A DNA stretch of 64,000 nucleotides from Sphingopyxis sp. CCNWLW2. Its GTDB lineage: Bacteria; Pseudomonadota; Alphaproteobacteria; Sphingomonadales; Sphingomonadaceae. How positions within the stretch are numbered: position 1 is the first letter of the stretch; each line of letters begins with the position of its first letter. This document shows, one piece after another, positions 7,366-15,729 of this stretch. Both the position numbers and the translations under genes were made by a program. The notes under the pieces were generated by a model. It did no database searches. It saw only the letters and a list, made by a program, of their open reading frames with translations, and had not been told where the DNA came from. The DNA lies in contig NZ_JBAWKJ010000002.1 of assembly GCF_037095755.1 (NCBI RefSeq), positions 124,001-188,000 of the forward strand, written 5' to 3'.

Positions 7366-8399
7366 CAGGCCCGGTGAAAACCTCCGCGACCCTCGGCATG
7401 TCGCCTGCAGAGGCGGCGGCCTATTGGCATGTGCGCCGTGACGGTCGCGACCTGACGGACGCCGAGCAGGCGGAATTCGACGACTGGGTCGACCAGTCGC
7501 CCGCCCATGCACGGCAGTTCGCGCGCATGTCGGAGCTCGAAACCTTCTGCGAACAACATGCGGATGATCCGCTGCTTTTGGCGCTGCGGCAGGAAGCGCT
7601 GGCGGTGCCTCCCGTGCGCCGGCACTGGTTCTGGCGGGTTGGCGCCGGCGGGCTGATCGCGGCGTCGCTGGCGCTGGGCGTATTCTTGCTGCGCCCCGAC
7701 GCTCCGGTCGAGGATGCGCCCGTTTCGGTGGCCGCGTCGGCCGGGGTCGTGCACACGACCCGCAAGGGCGAATTGCGGACGGTCCGCCTGTCCGACGGCA
7801 GCACGGTCACGCTCAACACCGATTCCGAGCTGCGGGTCAAATTCACCGGGCAGCGCCGCACGGTGCAGCTTGTCCATGGGCAGGCGCTGTTCGGGGTCGC
7901 GCATGAGACCGCGCGCCCGTTCGTCGTGGAGGCGGCCGATCGCACCGTGACGGCGCTCGGCACGGTGTTCGAAGTGCGGCTCGATCCCGGGCGCATGGAG
8001 GTGACGTTGGTCGACGGCAAGGTCGCGGTGAACCGACCGCGCTCCGGCCATAGCGAGCAACCGGCGGCGACCGTGCTGCGACCGGGCGAGGAGCTGGTCG
8101 TCGAACTTGGCATGGCGCAGCGCGTCGAGAAGGTCGACGTCGGCGTCAAGCTGCGCTGGCGCGACGGTTTTGTCGAATTCGCCGACGCACCGCTGGGTGA
8201 AGCCGTGGCGGAGATCAACCGATACAGCGTCCAGCAGGTCACCATCGCCGATGAGCAGCTGGCGCGCCAGCATATCAGCGGTGTCTTCAGGACCGGTGAT
8301 CCCGCGCGTTTCGCCGCGATGGTCGGCGAACTGATCCCGGTGGAGGCGCGAAAGCGCGCCGACGGCGTCGAACTGCTGCCCGCAACGGCACGTCCCTAA
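7362..8399 (+). CDS. FecR-family anti-sigma factor / signal transducer
   Basis: A 345-residue inner-membrane protein. The N-terminal cytoplasmic part (about 12-60) is the DUF4880-type sigma-binding domain (AAAYWHVRRDG, FDDWVDQSPAHARQF). A membrane helix lies near 88-108 (FWRVGAGGLIAASLALGVFL), then the periplasmic FecR domain (VRLSDGSTVTLNTDSELRV to GTVFEVRLDPG). The C-terminus contains an STN-like fold (FADAPLGEAVAEINRYS... HISGVFRTGDPARFAAMV) that contacts the receptor. It is translationally coupled to the sigma gene by a 4-base overlap. It probably holds the sigma factor inactive until the receptor at 8501 binds its ligand. The ligand is unknown; steroid or another organic compound is as likely as a siderophore given the neighbouring amidohydrolase. 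Confidence 0.92.
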   Translation: MTGPVKTSATLGMSPAEAAAYWHVRRDGRDLTDAEQAEFDDWVDQSPAHARQFARMSELETFCEQHADDPLLLALRQEALAVPPVRRHWFWRVGAGGLIAASLALGVFLLRPDAPVEDAPVSVAASAGVVHTTRKGELRTVRLSDGSTVTLNTDSELRVKFTGQRRTVQLVHGQALFGVAHETARPFVVEAADRTVTALGTVFEVRLDPGRMEVTLVDGKVAVNRPRSGHSEQPAATVLRPGEELVVELGMAQRVEKVDVGVKLRWRDGFVEFADAPLGEAVAEINRYSVQQVTIADEQLARQHISGVFRTGDPARFAAMVGELIPVEARKRADGVELLPATARP

Positions 8400-8400
8400 A

Positions 8401-8500
8401 AAAATCCTCCTGACCCGATGCGGGTTTTTCGCGCCGCTGCGTAATACGCATCGGGAGCGGGAAAAATGCTCCGAAAAAATGGGATCAGGAGGGGGATGAT
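8401..8500 (+). promoter_or_regulatory. Inter-cistronic RNA region with two competing stems over the receptor RBS
   Basis: Two inverted repeats overlap here. Stem A pairs CCCGATGCG (8414-8422) with CGCATCGGG (8447-8455), nine perfect base pairs. Stem B pairs CCTCCTGA plus CCC (8406-8416) with GGG, one bulged A, and TCAGGAGG (8481-8492). Stem B covers the AGGAGG Shine-Dalgarno that lies 8 bases before the receptor ATG at 8501. A and B share bases 8414-8416, so they compete. This looks like translational control of receptor level relative to the FecI/FecR genes; it is a structural reading, not tested. Confidence 0.5.
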
Positions 8501-10993
8501 ATGCGTCAAGAAGGTCGGGCACGCGGTCGCGTCAAGCTCGCAGGGTTGCTGACGATTGCGTCGGTCGCATGGCTCGCGCCGCAGTCTGTGCAGGCGCAGA
8601 CGCAGGCGCCCGTGGAGCTCAACATCGCCAGCCAGGATCTGGCGTCGGCGATCCGGCAGGTGGGACGCCGCACCCGCGCCGAGATCATCTTCAGCCCGTC
8701 GATTGTCGGGTCGCGCCGCGCACCCGCGCTGATCGGATCGTTCACCACCGAACAGGCGCTGGCCCGATTGCTCGAGGGCACCGGACTGGCCGCGCGCCGA
8801 ACCGCGCAGGGCGGCTATGTTATCGAACGCCGGCAAATTTCGGATGCGTCGGCTTCGGTCCATGCCGCGGAGTTCGCCGATGATTCGGAGATCATCGTCA
8901 CGGCGACGAAGCGCGCCGAACCCGTGCGCAAGATATCGGGTTCGGTTTCGGCGCAAACGGGGGAGCAGCTCGAAAAACTGGGCGCGCAGGGGCTGGCCGA
9001 CTATCTGACGCGAACGCCGGGCGTGGTCTTCAACGCGGGGCGTCCGGGCGCTAGCTCGATCGCGATCCGCGGCGTTGCGACCACCACCGCGCGCGATCAG
9101 GGGCAAGCGACGACGGGGATTTTCATCAACGACGTGCCGCTGACCGATCCCTCCATTTCGATCGGCACCCCCGATATCGATACCTTCGACGTCGATAATG
9201 TCGCGGTGCTGCGCGGGCCGCAGGGCACATTGTTCGGGTCGGCCTCGCTCGGGGGCGCGGTCAATTATCAGGCGAGCCGTCCGGATCTGGCGCGCTGGGG
9301 CGGCCGCGCGCAGGCGGGTTTGCACGCCATCGAGGAGGGCGGCATCGGGATCGCGGGCAAGATCATGCTCAACGCACCGGTGATCGAGGATGTCCTCGGT
9401 ATTCGCGGCGTCTTCGTTTATCGCGAGGATGCGGGCTTCATCGACAATATCGGGATCGGCAAGCGCGATTCCAATCGGACCGCCACCACGGGCGGGCGCT
9501 TTCTGGCGAGCTGGAAACCCGGACCCGATACGACGATCGCCTATATGTATCTCGAACAGCGTCAGAAGACCGATGATGCCGGCTTTCAGCAGCCGACCCG
9601 CGCGGGCGAGCTCCGGAAAACGACGGTTATTCCAGAACTGAGCGACTTCAGCACCCTGATCCATAATCTCCGGTTCGATCAGGATATGGGGTTTGCCACG
9701 CTGACCGCGACCGCGACCTATCACCGGAAAACGAGCGATACGCGCGAAGATTATAGCGCCGCTCTTTCCCCCTTTCTGTTCGGCCTGGCACCGATCACCT
9801 CTGTCGCCTCATCGAAAAACGACGGCCAGACCTTTGAGCTCAGGCTGGCGTCCGCCCCCGGCGGCGCGTTCGATTATGTGGTCGGCGCGATGCACGACGA
9901 AACCGATACGCACCTCAATCAGCGGATCTATGCCGCAGGGCTGCAGGGGGTGGTCGATGGGCTGCTTGGTCCCGGCAAGGGGGCGGAGCTTACGCCCGGC
10001 GACCGGCTCCTCGATGGAGCGATTATCGGTCGTGCCCGCGAAAGCGCGCTCTTCGGTGAGGCGACCTATCATCTGAACGATCGGTTGAAAGTAACGCTGG
10101 GCGGCCGCCTGTTCGAACAGGAACTCCGATTGCATTCGGTGCTGACCGATCTTTTCTCGTTCCTGGGCACAGGCAGTCTGGTGGAGGAGGTGAGGGGAAC
10201 GCAGAAGTCCCGCGGCTTCAACCCAAAGGGGTCGATTACCTGGACCCCGCATCCGGGATTGATGGTCTATGCGCTGGCATCGAAGGGGTTTCGCTTCGGC
10301 GGCCCCAATATCATCCCTGCGCTGCCAGGATCGAACGTCCCGCGGCAATTTGATAGCGATTCGCTGTGGAATTATGAACTCGGCATGCGCGCCGACCTGT
10401 TCGACAGGAAGCTCCTGCTCGACGTGACGGGTTTCTATGTCGACTGGAGCGACATTCAGCTGCGACTCACGACGGCGACCGGGCTCAACTATGCCGACAA
10501 TGCGGGGAAGGCGCGGAGCTATGGTCTCGAAGCCAGCGCGACGCTGCGTCCCGCCGATGGCCTCAACCTGACGAGCAACCTGACGTATCTCAACGCGAAG
10601 CTGTCCGAGCCGTTCGATCCCAACCCGTCCGCGCCGGGACCGGTGGTGCCCGCGAAAACCACGCTGCCGGGCGCGTCGAAATGGCAGGTGTCGAATGTCG
10701 TTTCCTATGAGCGCGACGCCGGCGCCATGGACTGGTCGGTCGTTTTCTCGCATCGCTATATTTCGCGCGCGCCCGGTGCGCTCGTCGCCAGTTCCGCGAT
10801 CGCGGGTGCGGAGCAGGGCGGTTACAACCTGTTCGATATACGCACCGGTGTCCGCAACGACCGGATCGGGATCACGCTGTTTCTCGACAATATCAGCGAT
10901 TCCCGCGGGGTGACGAGCGGTTTCGCCAATCCGCTGCAGCAATTTATCGTTCGTCCTCGCACGCTCGGGGTCACCGTCGACTACCGGATCTGA
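8501..10993 (+). CDS. TonB-dependent outer-membrane receptor with STN signalling domain
   Basis: An 830-residue transducer-type receptor. The signal peptide ends near SVQAQ (residues 1-33). The STN domain (about 37-112, VELNIASQDLASAIRQVGRR ... GGYVIERR) interacts with FecR. A TonB box is seen in SEIIVTATKR (about 129), then the plug (GQTG-like start, LRGPQGTLFGSASLGGAVNY) and a long beta-barrel ending VRPRTLGVTVDYRI. The sigma/anti-sigma pair directly upstream supports ligand-induced autoregulation. The barrel is of the broad-substrate sphingomonad type with no sequence feature that fixes the ligand. The amidohydrolase 92 bases downstream, exported to the periplasm, may process the imported compound. 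The start at ATG 8501 has a strong AGGAGGGGG. Confidence 0.95.
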   Translation: MRQEGRARGRVKLAGLLTIASVAWLAPQSVQAQTQAPVELNIASQDLASAIRQVGRRTRAEIIFSPSIVGSRRAPALIGSFTTEQALARLLEGTGLAARRTAQGGYVIERRQISDASASVHAAEFADDSEIIVTATKRAEPVRKISGSVSAQTGEQLEKLGAQGLADYLTRTPGVVFNAGRPGASSIAIRGVATTTARDQGQATTGIFINDVPLTDPSISIGTPDIDTFDVDNVAVLRGPQGTLFGSASLGGAVNYQASRPDLARWGGRAQAGLHAIEEGGIGIAGKIMLNAPVIEDVLGIRGVFVYREDAGFIDNIGIGKRDSNRTATTGGRFLASWKPGPDTTIAYMYLEQRQKTDDAGFQQPTRAGELRKTTVIPELSDFSTLIHNLRFDQDMGFATLTATATYHRKTSDTREDYSAALSPFLFGLAPITSVASSKNDGQTFELRLASAPGGAFDYVVGAMHDETDTHLNQRIYAAGLQGVVDGLLGPGKGAELTPGDRLLDGAIIGRARESALFGEATYHLNDRLKVTLGGRLFEQELRLHSVLTDLFSFLGTGSLVEEVRGTQKSRGFNPKGSITWTPHPGLMVYALASKGFRFGGPNIIPALPGSNVPRQFDSDSLWNYELGMRADLFDRKLLLDVTGFYVDWSDIQLRLTTATGLNYADNAGKARSYGLEASATLRPADGLNLTSNLTYLNAKLSEPFDPNPSAPGPVVPAKTTLPGASKWQVSNVVSYERDAGAMDWSVVFSHRYISRAPGALVASSAIAGAEQGGYNLFDIRTGVRNDRIGITLFLDNISDSRGVTSGFANPLQQFIVRPRTLGVTVDYRI

Positions 10994-11085
10994 CGCCCCG
11001 CTCCACACCGCCGCGCCCTTTGTCGGCTACCGGCCCCACTGAGCGAGGGGCGCGGCAAATTCTCATCATCACAAGGGTTGACCAT

Positions 11086-12168
11086 ATGGCTGTTCTATCA
11101 AGATTTTCGTTGGTCGGCGCGGCTGCGCTTCTTTTCGCAGGCGCACCGGTGCAGGCGCAGCAGGGCGGGCATAGCGAGCCCGCGCCCGTGGCGGATCATC
11201 ATATGCATATCCAGAGTCCGCTGATCACCGATCGCATTCGCGAAATGAAGGCGAAGGATCCCTCATCCTTTGAAGGGATGCCCGAGGATCTCTCTACCGA
11301 ACGCAGCGGCGCCGACGCGGTGCGCGAACTCGATCGTGCCGGGATCAAACAGGGTGTGCTGCTGTCGGCCGCCTATATGTTCGGTTTTCCCGCCCTTCCG
11401 CTCGCGCCCGAAGACATGGCGCGGCGGATGCGTGCGGAGAACCGCTATAATGTCGACGCCGCGCTCGCCTCGAACGGCCGCCTTGTCGCCTTTGTCGGCA
11501 TCAACCCCTTCCTCGCCAATGCGTCCGACGAGTTGGACTATTGGTCGCGCCAGCCCGGTGCGTCGGGCGTCAAGCTGCACCTCGGCAACAGCGGCCTCGA
11601 TCTGGGCAACGCCGAACAGGTCGACCAACTGGCCAAATTCTTCGCCGCCGCGAGCAAGGCGCGCCTGCCGCTCGTCGTGCATCTTCGCGGCGCGGCGCCC
11701 TATACCGCCGCTAATCTCGCGACCTTCATCGACAAGATCTTGTCGCAGGCGGGCGACCTGCCCGTGCAGATCGCGCACGGCGGCGGCTATGGCGGGATCG
11801 ACCAGCCGACGCTCGACGCGCTGGCGGTCTATGGCGATGCCATCGCGCGCAAGGCGCCGGGCACCGCCAACCTCGTCCTCGACCTGTCCGCCGTCGCCCA
11901 GTTCGATCTCGCGACGCAGCCGGGGCTGAAGGATCCCAAGGAGAAGCGCACCATGGCCGAACTGCGCGTCGCCTATGTCGCGCTGATGCGCCGGGTCGGC
12001 ATCGACCGCTTCGTACTCGCCAGCGACTGGCCCGCGATGCAGCACCCCACCGAATATTTCACCGCCGAGCAGGCGCAGCTTCCTGTCACTGCCGCCGAAT
12101 GGGCCCAGCTTTGTAACAACCGCGCGCCCTATCTGCGGCCGGAATGGGTACAGAAAAAGCAGCCTTGA
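11086..12168 (+). CDS. Periplasmic amidohydrolase (amidohydrolase 2 family)
   Basis: A 360-residue metal-dependent TIM-barrel hydrolase with a cleavable signal peptide (about 1-25, ending APVQAQ). Metal and active-site motifs are HHMH (about 37-40), KLHLGN, VVHLRG, IAHGGG and a late ASDWP carrying the catalytic aspartate. Relatives include decarboxylases and lactone or amide hydrolases; the exported location suggests action on a substrate brought in by the receptor just upstream. I chose ATG 11086 because the signal peptide begins there; the frame is open to 11020. A GC hairpin between receptor and this gene (CGCCCCGCTC 10995-11004 with GAGCGAGGGGCG 11041-11052, two-base bulge) could attenuate transcription into it. 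The substrate is not predictable. Confidence 0.85.
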   Translation: MAVLSRFSLVGAAALLFAGAPVQAQQGGHSEPAPVADHHMHIQSPLITDRIREMKAKDPSSFEGMPEDLSTERSGADAVRELDRAGIKQGVLLSAAYMFGFPALPLAPEDMARRMRAENRYNVDAALASNGRLVAFVGINPFLANASDELDYWSRQPGASGVKLHLGNSGLDLGNAEQVDQLAKFFAAASKARLPLVVHLRGAAPYTAANLATFIDKILSQAGDLPVQIAHGGGYGGIDQPTLDALAVYGDAIARKAPGTANLVLDLSAVAQFDLATQPGLKDPKEKRTMAELRVAYVALMRRVGIDRFVLASDWPAMQHPTEYFTAEQAQLPVTAAEWAQLCNNRAPYLRPEWVQKKQP

Positions 12169-12193
12169 CGCGAGACGTCGGTCGCGTCGGTTG

Positions 12194-12224
12194 CGGTCCG
12201 GCCTAAGGCCGGACCGTCAATTTT
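12194..12224. terminator. Bidirectional rho-independent terminator
   Basis: A ten-base perfect stem CGGTCCGGCC (12194-12203) and GGCCGGACCG (12207-12216) with a TAA loop is followed on the plus strand by TCAATTTT. It separates the convergent amidohydrolase and LysR genes and can serve both. Confidence 0.85.
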
Positions 12225-12233
12225 CGGCCATAC

Positions 12234-13157
12234 TCAGTCGTGGCCCGATTCCGGCACCCGCCGCCGCTGTGCAGCGCATTCGTCCGCGAGAAAATCCAGA
12301 AGCGCCCGCACCGAAGGGAGGAGCCCGCGCCGGGATGGAAATACCGCATGGACGATTTCGTTCGACGGTCTCCAGTCGGGCAGCACCGTAGTCAGTCGGC
12401 CAGCTCGCAAATCGTCCCAAACGACAAGCGTTGGCAGGCGCGCAGCCCCGGCCCCGGCAAGCGCGGCGTCGCGCAGCACTGCCATATCGTCGGTGACCAG
12501 CCGCGGCGCATGGCGCACCTCGGCGACGCTGCCGTCGGCATGGGTCAGGCGCCAGCGATGCTCGCCGCCCGCCGGCCCGAAATCGAGGCTGGGCAGGCCG
12601 GTGAGGTCGGCGGGCAGGGTGATCGCCCGTTGCTTGAGCAAATCCGGGCTGGCGACGATCCGGATCGTGCGCTCGTCGAAACGGCGCATCACAAGTTCGC
12701 TCTCGGTCAGCGGCGGGGGGCGGACGCGGATCGCGAGGTCGAACCCTTCGCCGATGACGTCGACGCGGCGGTTGGTGCTTTCGACGTGGAGCTCGACCGC
12801 GGGATAGAGCGCCATGAAACGCCCTAACAATTCGCCGAACTGGAAGGCGAGAAGGCCGGTCGGGCAGCTGAGCCGCACGACGCCGCATGGCTCGGCGCGC
12901 GACTGATCGATGACGGTTTGGGCGCCTTCGGCCTCGACGAGCATCGCGACGCAGCGGCGGTAATATTCCTGACCGATCTCGGTCACCGAAAAGCGCCGCG
13001 TCGAGCGCTGGATCAGGCGCACGCCCAGTCGATCTTCGAGCAAGCCGATGCGGCGGCTCACCTTCGATTTCTGCAAACCCAGCGCGCGCGCCGCCGCGGC
13101 GAACCCCCCATGTTCGACGGCCTGCACAAAGAGATAGAGGTCGTTGAGGTCCTGCAT
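12234..13157 (-). CDS. LysR-family transcriptional regulator
   Basis: A 307-residue LTTR. The N-terminal winged HTH (DLYLFVQAVEHGGFAAAARALGLQKSKVSRRIGLLEDRLGVRLIQR in parts, residues 4-50) is followed by a LysR substrate domain of the AaeR/DsdC-like branch (GVVRLSCPTGLLAF, VDVIGEGFDLAIRV). It is transcribed away from the pirin gene, the usual arrangement for a regulator acting on a divergent target. The start at ATG 13157 is supported by the family-typical M-x-DLNDLYLFV beginning; the frame continues 12 codons upstream, which would run through the palindromic operator candidate at 13159-13183. Likely targets are the pirin, isochorismatase-type and GST genes. The inducer is unknown. Confidence 0.92.
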   Translation of the reverse strand: MQDLNDLYLFVQAVEHGGFAAAARALGLQKSKVSRRIGLLEDRLGVRLIQRSTRRFSVTEIGQEYYRRCVAMLVEAEGAQTVIDQSRAEPCGVVRLSCPTGLLAFQFGELLGRFMALYPAVELHVESTNRRVDVIGEGFDLAIRVRPPPLTESELVMRRFDERTIRIVASPDLLKQRAITLPADLTGLPSLDFGPAGGEHRWRLTHADGSVAEVRHAPRLVTDDMAVLRDAALAGAGAARLPTLVVWDDLRAGRLTTVLPDWRPSNEIVHAVFPSRRGLLPSVRALLDFLADECAAQRRRVPESGHD

Positions 13158-13158
13158 T

Positions 13159-13183
13159 GTCCTATCAGTAGGACTCTGAGTCC
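13159..13183. promoter_or_regulatory. Overlapping palindromes, candidate LysR operator
   Basis: GTCCTATCAGTAGGAC (13159-13174) is a perfect palindrome with a 4-base centre. GGACTCTGAGTCC (13171-13183) is a second palindrome using the same GGAC. The pair gives three phased GTCC/GGAC half-sites beginning two bases upstream of the LysR start codon, a good position for autorepression and control of the divergent pirin gene. Confidence 0.6.
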
Positions 13184-13268
13184 AATTTCGCAATCTTTCG
13201 GTACCTTTGGCGAAGGATTATTCTCCATTTCAACAGATGCTTCCCTCTGGAGGCGCAGGAGATGCAAG

Positions 13269-14135
13269 ATGAAGACGATCCTTGGCACCTACAGCAATCC
13301 CAACCAGCATTGGGTCGGCGACGGCTTTCCGGTCCGCTCGCTCTTTTCGTACAACAGCCTCGGCGACCGGGTCAGTCCCTTCCTGCTGCTCGACTATGCC
13401 GGGCCCTATAATTTCGCGCCGACGACCGATCGACGCGGCGTAGGGCAGCATCCGCACCGCGGGTTCGAAACGGTGACGATCGTCTATGACGGCGAGGTCG
13501 AGCACAAGGATTCGACCGGCAACGGCGGTATCATCGGCCCCGGCGACGTCCAGTGGATGACGGCGGCGGGCGGGATTCTGCACGAGGAATATCATTCGCC
13601 GGCGTTCGGCAAGACGGGCGGCCCGTTCCGGATGGTCCAGCTGTGGGTCAACCTGCCCGCGAAGGACAAGATGGCGCCCGGCGGCTATCAGGGTATCACG
13701 GCGGCGGACATTCCGACCGTCGAGCTGCCCGGTGGCGCGGGTCTCGGCCGGGTGATCGCGGGCGAGATGCTGGGTGCGAAGGGCCCGGCGCGGACCTTCA
13801 CCCCGATCAACGTCTGGGACGTCCGGCTGAACCGCGATGCCGATGTGACGCTCGACCTGCCTGAAGGCCACACCGCGATGCTGGTGATATTGGCCGGCCA
13901 TGTCACCGTCGGCGGCAGCGAGGAAGCGGGCGAGGCCGAGATGGTATTGCTGAGCCGGGAAGGGGGATCGATTCCGATCCACGCCAACGGCGACGCGACG
14001 ATCCTTGTCCTGACCGGCGAGCCGATCGACGAACCGATCGTCGGCTACGGGCCTTTCGTGATGAACAGCGAAGCTGAAATCCGGCAGGCTATCGACGATT
14101 TCAACAACGGCAGGCTCGCGCCCGTCGCAGCCTGA
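13269..14135 (+). CDS. Pirin family protein
   Basis: A 288-residue bicupin. The N-terminal pirin domain carries the metal-ligand set HPHRG (about 59-63), EVEHKDS and LHEE, and the C-terminal domain begins near ARTFTPINVWDVRL. Bacterial pirins have quercetin dioxygenase-like activity or regulate metabolic enzymes; which applies here is unknown. ATG 13269 follows GCAGGAG. The divergent LysR gene probably controls it, and a strong terminator follows at 14139. Homologues are often paired with isochorismatase-type hydrolases, as here. Confidence 0.92.
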   Translation: MKTILGTYSNPNQHWVGDGFPVRSLFSYNSLGDRVSPFLLLDYAGPYNFAPTTDRRGVGQHPHRGFETVTIVYDGEVEHKDSTGNGGIIGPGDVQWMTAAGGILHEEYHSPAFGKTGGPFRMVQLWVNLPAKDKMAPGGYQGITAADIPTVELPGGAGLGRVIAGEMLGAKGPARTFTPINVWDVRLNRDADVTLDLPEGHTAMLVILAGHVTVGGSEEAGEAEMVLLSREGGSIPIHANGDATILVLTGEPIDEPIVGYGPFVMNSEAEIRQAIDDFNNGRLAPVAA

Positions 14136-14138
14136 CGC

Positions 14139-14181
14139 GGACCCGGCTCCCTCCCCCACCTCCCGGGAGCCGGGTCCTCTC
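14139..14181 (+). terminator. Strong hairpin terminator after the pirin gene
   Basis: GGACCCGGCTCCC (14139-14151) pairs perfectly over 13 bases with GGGAGCCGGGTCC (14165-14177), followed by the pyrimidine run TCTCTCCCC. It lies 3 bases after the pirin stop. Confidence 0.75.
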
Positions 14182-14274
14182 TCCCCTCGATGAATTGACG
14201 GTGGACCCGCGTGCCCCGCCGCGACGGCAGTTGCCTGCCGGCCCTTCGGCGCGCCCCAATGCAGGAGAAGACCC

Positions 14275-14916
14275 ATGACAAGCGAAGCGATCCGCGATCC
14301 GAAGGCGGACCATCTGCTGACCCCGCAGAATTCCGCCTTCATCATCATCGACTATCAACCGGTGCAGGTGAATTCGATCGCCTCGATGGACCGGCAGTTG
14401 CTGCTCAACAACATCGCCGGCTGCGCCCGGGCGGCGGTCGCGTACGACCTGCCGATCGTTCATTCGACGGTGAATGTCGAAACCGGCCTCAACAAGCCGC
14501 CGGTGCCGCAGGTCCGCAAGATACTCGGCGACTATCCGACCTATGACCGCACGACAATCAACAGCTGGGAAGATGTCGAATTCCGCAAAGCGGTCGAGGC
14601 CACCGGGCGCAAGAAGCTGATCATGACCGCGCTCTGGACCGAGGCGTGCCTGACCTTTCCCGCGCTCGATGCGCTCGCCGAGGGGTATGAGGTCTATGTC
14701 CCGGTCGATGCGGTGGGCGGCACCTCGCTCGCCGCGCACGAGGCCGCGCTGCGGCGGATCGAGCAGGCGGGCGGCAAGATGATCTCGGTCCCGCAGCTGT
14801 TCTGCGAATTGCAGCGCGACTGGAAACGCAGCGAGACCGTCCCCGCCTTTATGAACCTGTTCATCGAGACGGGCGGCACCGCCGGAATCCAGTTTTCCTA
14901 CGACAAGGCCGACTGA
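14275..14916 (+). CDS. Isochorismatase-like cysteine hydrolase
   Basis: A 213-residue cysteine hydrolase of the YcaC/isochorismatase-like group. The catalytic triad is visible as Asp26 (IIIDYQPV), Lys113 or Lys114 (GRKKLIM) and Cys125 (WTEACLTFPA), with a cis-peptide region before the cysteine. Substrates in this group are amides or ureido compounds; this one is unknown. It is separated from pirin by a terminator, so it needs its own promoter in the 97 bases before ATG 14275, where GCAGGAGAAG gives a good ribosome binding site. A GC-rich double hairpin follows it at 14929. Confidence 0.9.
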   Translation: MTSEAIRDPKADHLLTPQNSAFIIIDYQPVQVNSIASMDRQLLLNNIAGCARAAVAYDLPIVHSTVNVETGLNKPPVPQVRKILGDYPTYDRTTINSWEDVEFRKAVEATGRKKLIMTALWTEACLTFPALDALAEGYEVYVPVDAVGGTSLAAHEAALRRIEQAGGKMISVPQLFCELQRDWKRSETVPAFMNLFIETGGTAGIQFSYDKAD

Positions 14917-14928
14917 CCCGAAATATCT

Positions 14929-14957
14929 CCGCCGGCGCGGCGCATGCCGCCCGGCGG
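14929..14957 (+). terminator. GC-rich nested hairpin without U-tract
   Basis: CCGCCGG (14929-14935) pairs with CCGGCGG (14951-14957) around an inner GCGGC/GCCGC stem (14937-14941 with 14946-14950). There is no T-run, so termination is possible but unsure. Confidence 0.4.
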
Positions 14958-15103
14958 AACCCCGCAAGGAGAATGATCGCGCCGGATCCGACCTTCGGCG
15001 GATTTTACGAGAAGTTGCTGCGCGGCCTGAGACCGGGTCTCTATCCGGGAGGACAGGGGGGGCGCGATTTGGCGGCGCGTTTGAGATCGGCTATGCGCCC
15101 GCG

Positions 15104-15715
15104 ATGCGCGACATCCCGATCCTCTATAGCTTTCGCCGCTGTCCTTACGCGATGCGCGCGCGGATGGCGTTGCTGGTGAGCGGGACGATCTACGCACATC
15201 GTGAGGTGGAGCTGCGCGACAAGCCCGCCACCATGCTGGCCGCATCGCCCAAGGGAACCGTGCCGGTGCTCGTGCTGGCGGACGGGGCGGTGATCGATGA
15301 AAGCATCGATATCATGCACTGGGCCCTGTCGCAGCACGACCCAGAGGACTGGCTGCCGCGCGCCGATGCGGCGTTGGTCGCGAAGTTCGACGGCGCGTTC
15401 AAACATCATCTCGACCGTTACAAATATGCCGGGCGTTACGATGTCGATCCGCTGACGCATCGCGCGGCGGGTTTGGCGATGCTGGCGGAGCTCGACGAGC
15501 GGCTGAACGGACAAGATTATCTTGGCGGCGCGACGCGCGGGTTCAACGACATGGCGCTGTTTCCATTTGTTCGCCAGTTTGCCGGGGTCGATGCGGAGTG
15601 GTTCGCAGCACGCGCGCCGCAGGGGGTACGCCACTGGCTGGCAGTTCTGGTGACGTCGGACTTGTTCGAGCGGGCGATGATCAGAATCGCGCCATGGGCC
15701 GAAGGGCAGGGCTGA
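15104..15715 (+). CDS. Glutathione S-transferase family protein
   Basis: A 203-residue GST. The thioredoxin-like N-domain has SFRRCPYAMRARMAL (9-23), a Grx-type CPYA with a potential catalytic Cys13; GTVPVL (about 52-57) and DESIDIM (65-71) follow, with the cis-proline and glutathione gamma-glutamyl contact residues. The C-terminal helical domain runs from about 86 (KHHLDRYKYAGRYDVDP). It resembles small sphingomonad GSTs of the omega-like type. The start ATG 15104 lacks a clear Shine-Dalgarno and lies 187 bases after the hydrolase gene; in that gap I see only a hairpin and a short unsupported frame beginning at 14973. Confidence 0.88.
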   Translation: MRDIPILYSFRRCPYAMRARMALLVSGTIYAHREVELRDKPATMLAASPKGTVPVLVLADGAVIDESIDIMHWALSQHDPEDWLPRADAALVAKFDGAFKHHLDRYKYAGRYDVDPLTHRAAGLAMLAELDERLNGQDYLGGATRGFNDMALFPFVRQFAGVDAEWFAARAPQGVRHWLAVLVTSDLFERAMIRIAPWAEGQG

Positions 15716-15729
15716 AAACAATCAGCCAG

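Noticed and set aside
14973..15179. 68-residue open frame upstream of the GST gene
   Set aside because: It overlaps the GST start in another frame, has an SD only two bases from ATG and no recognisable fold.
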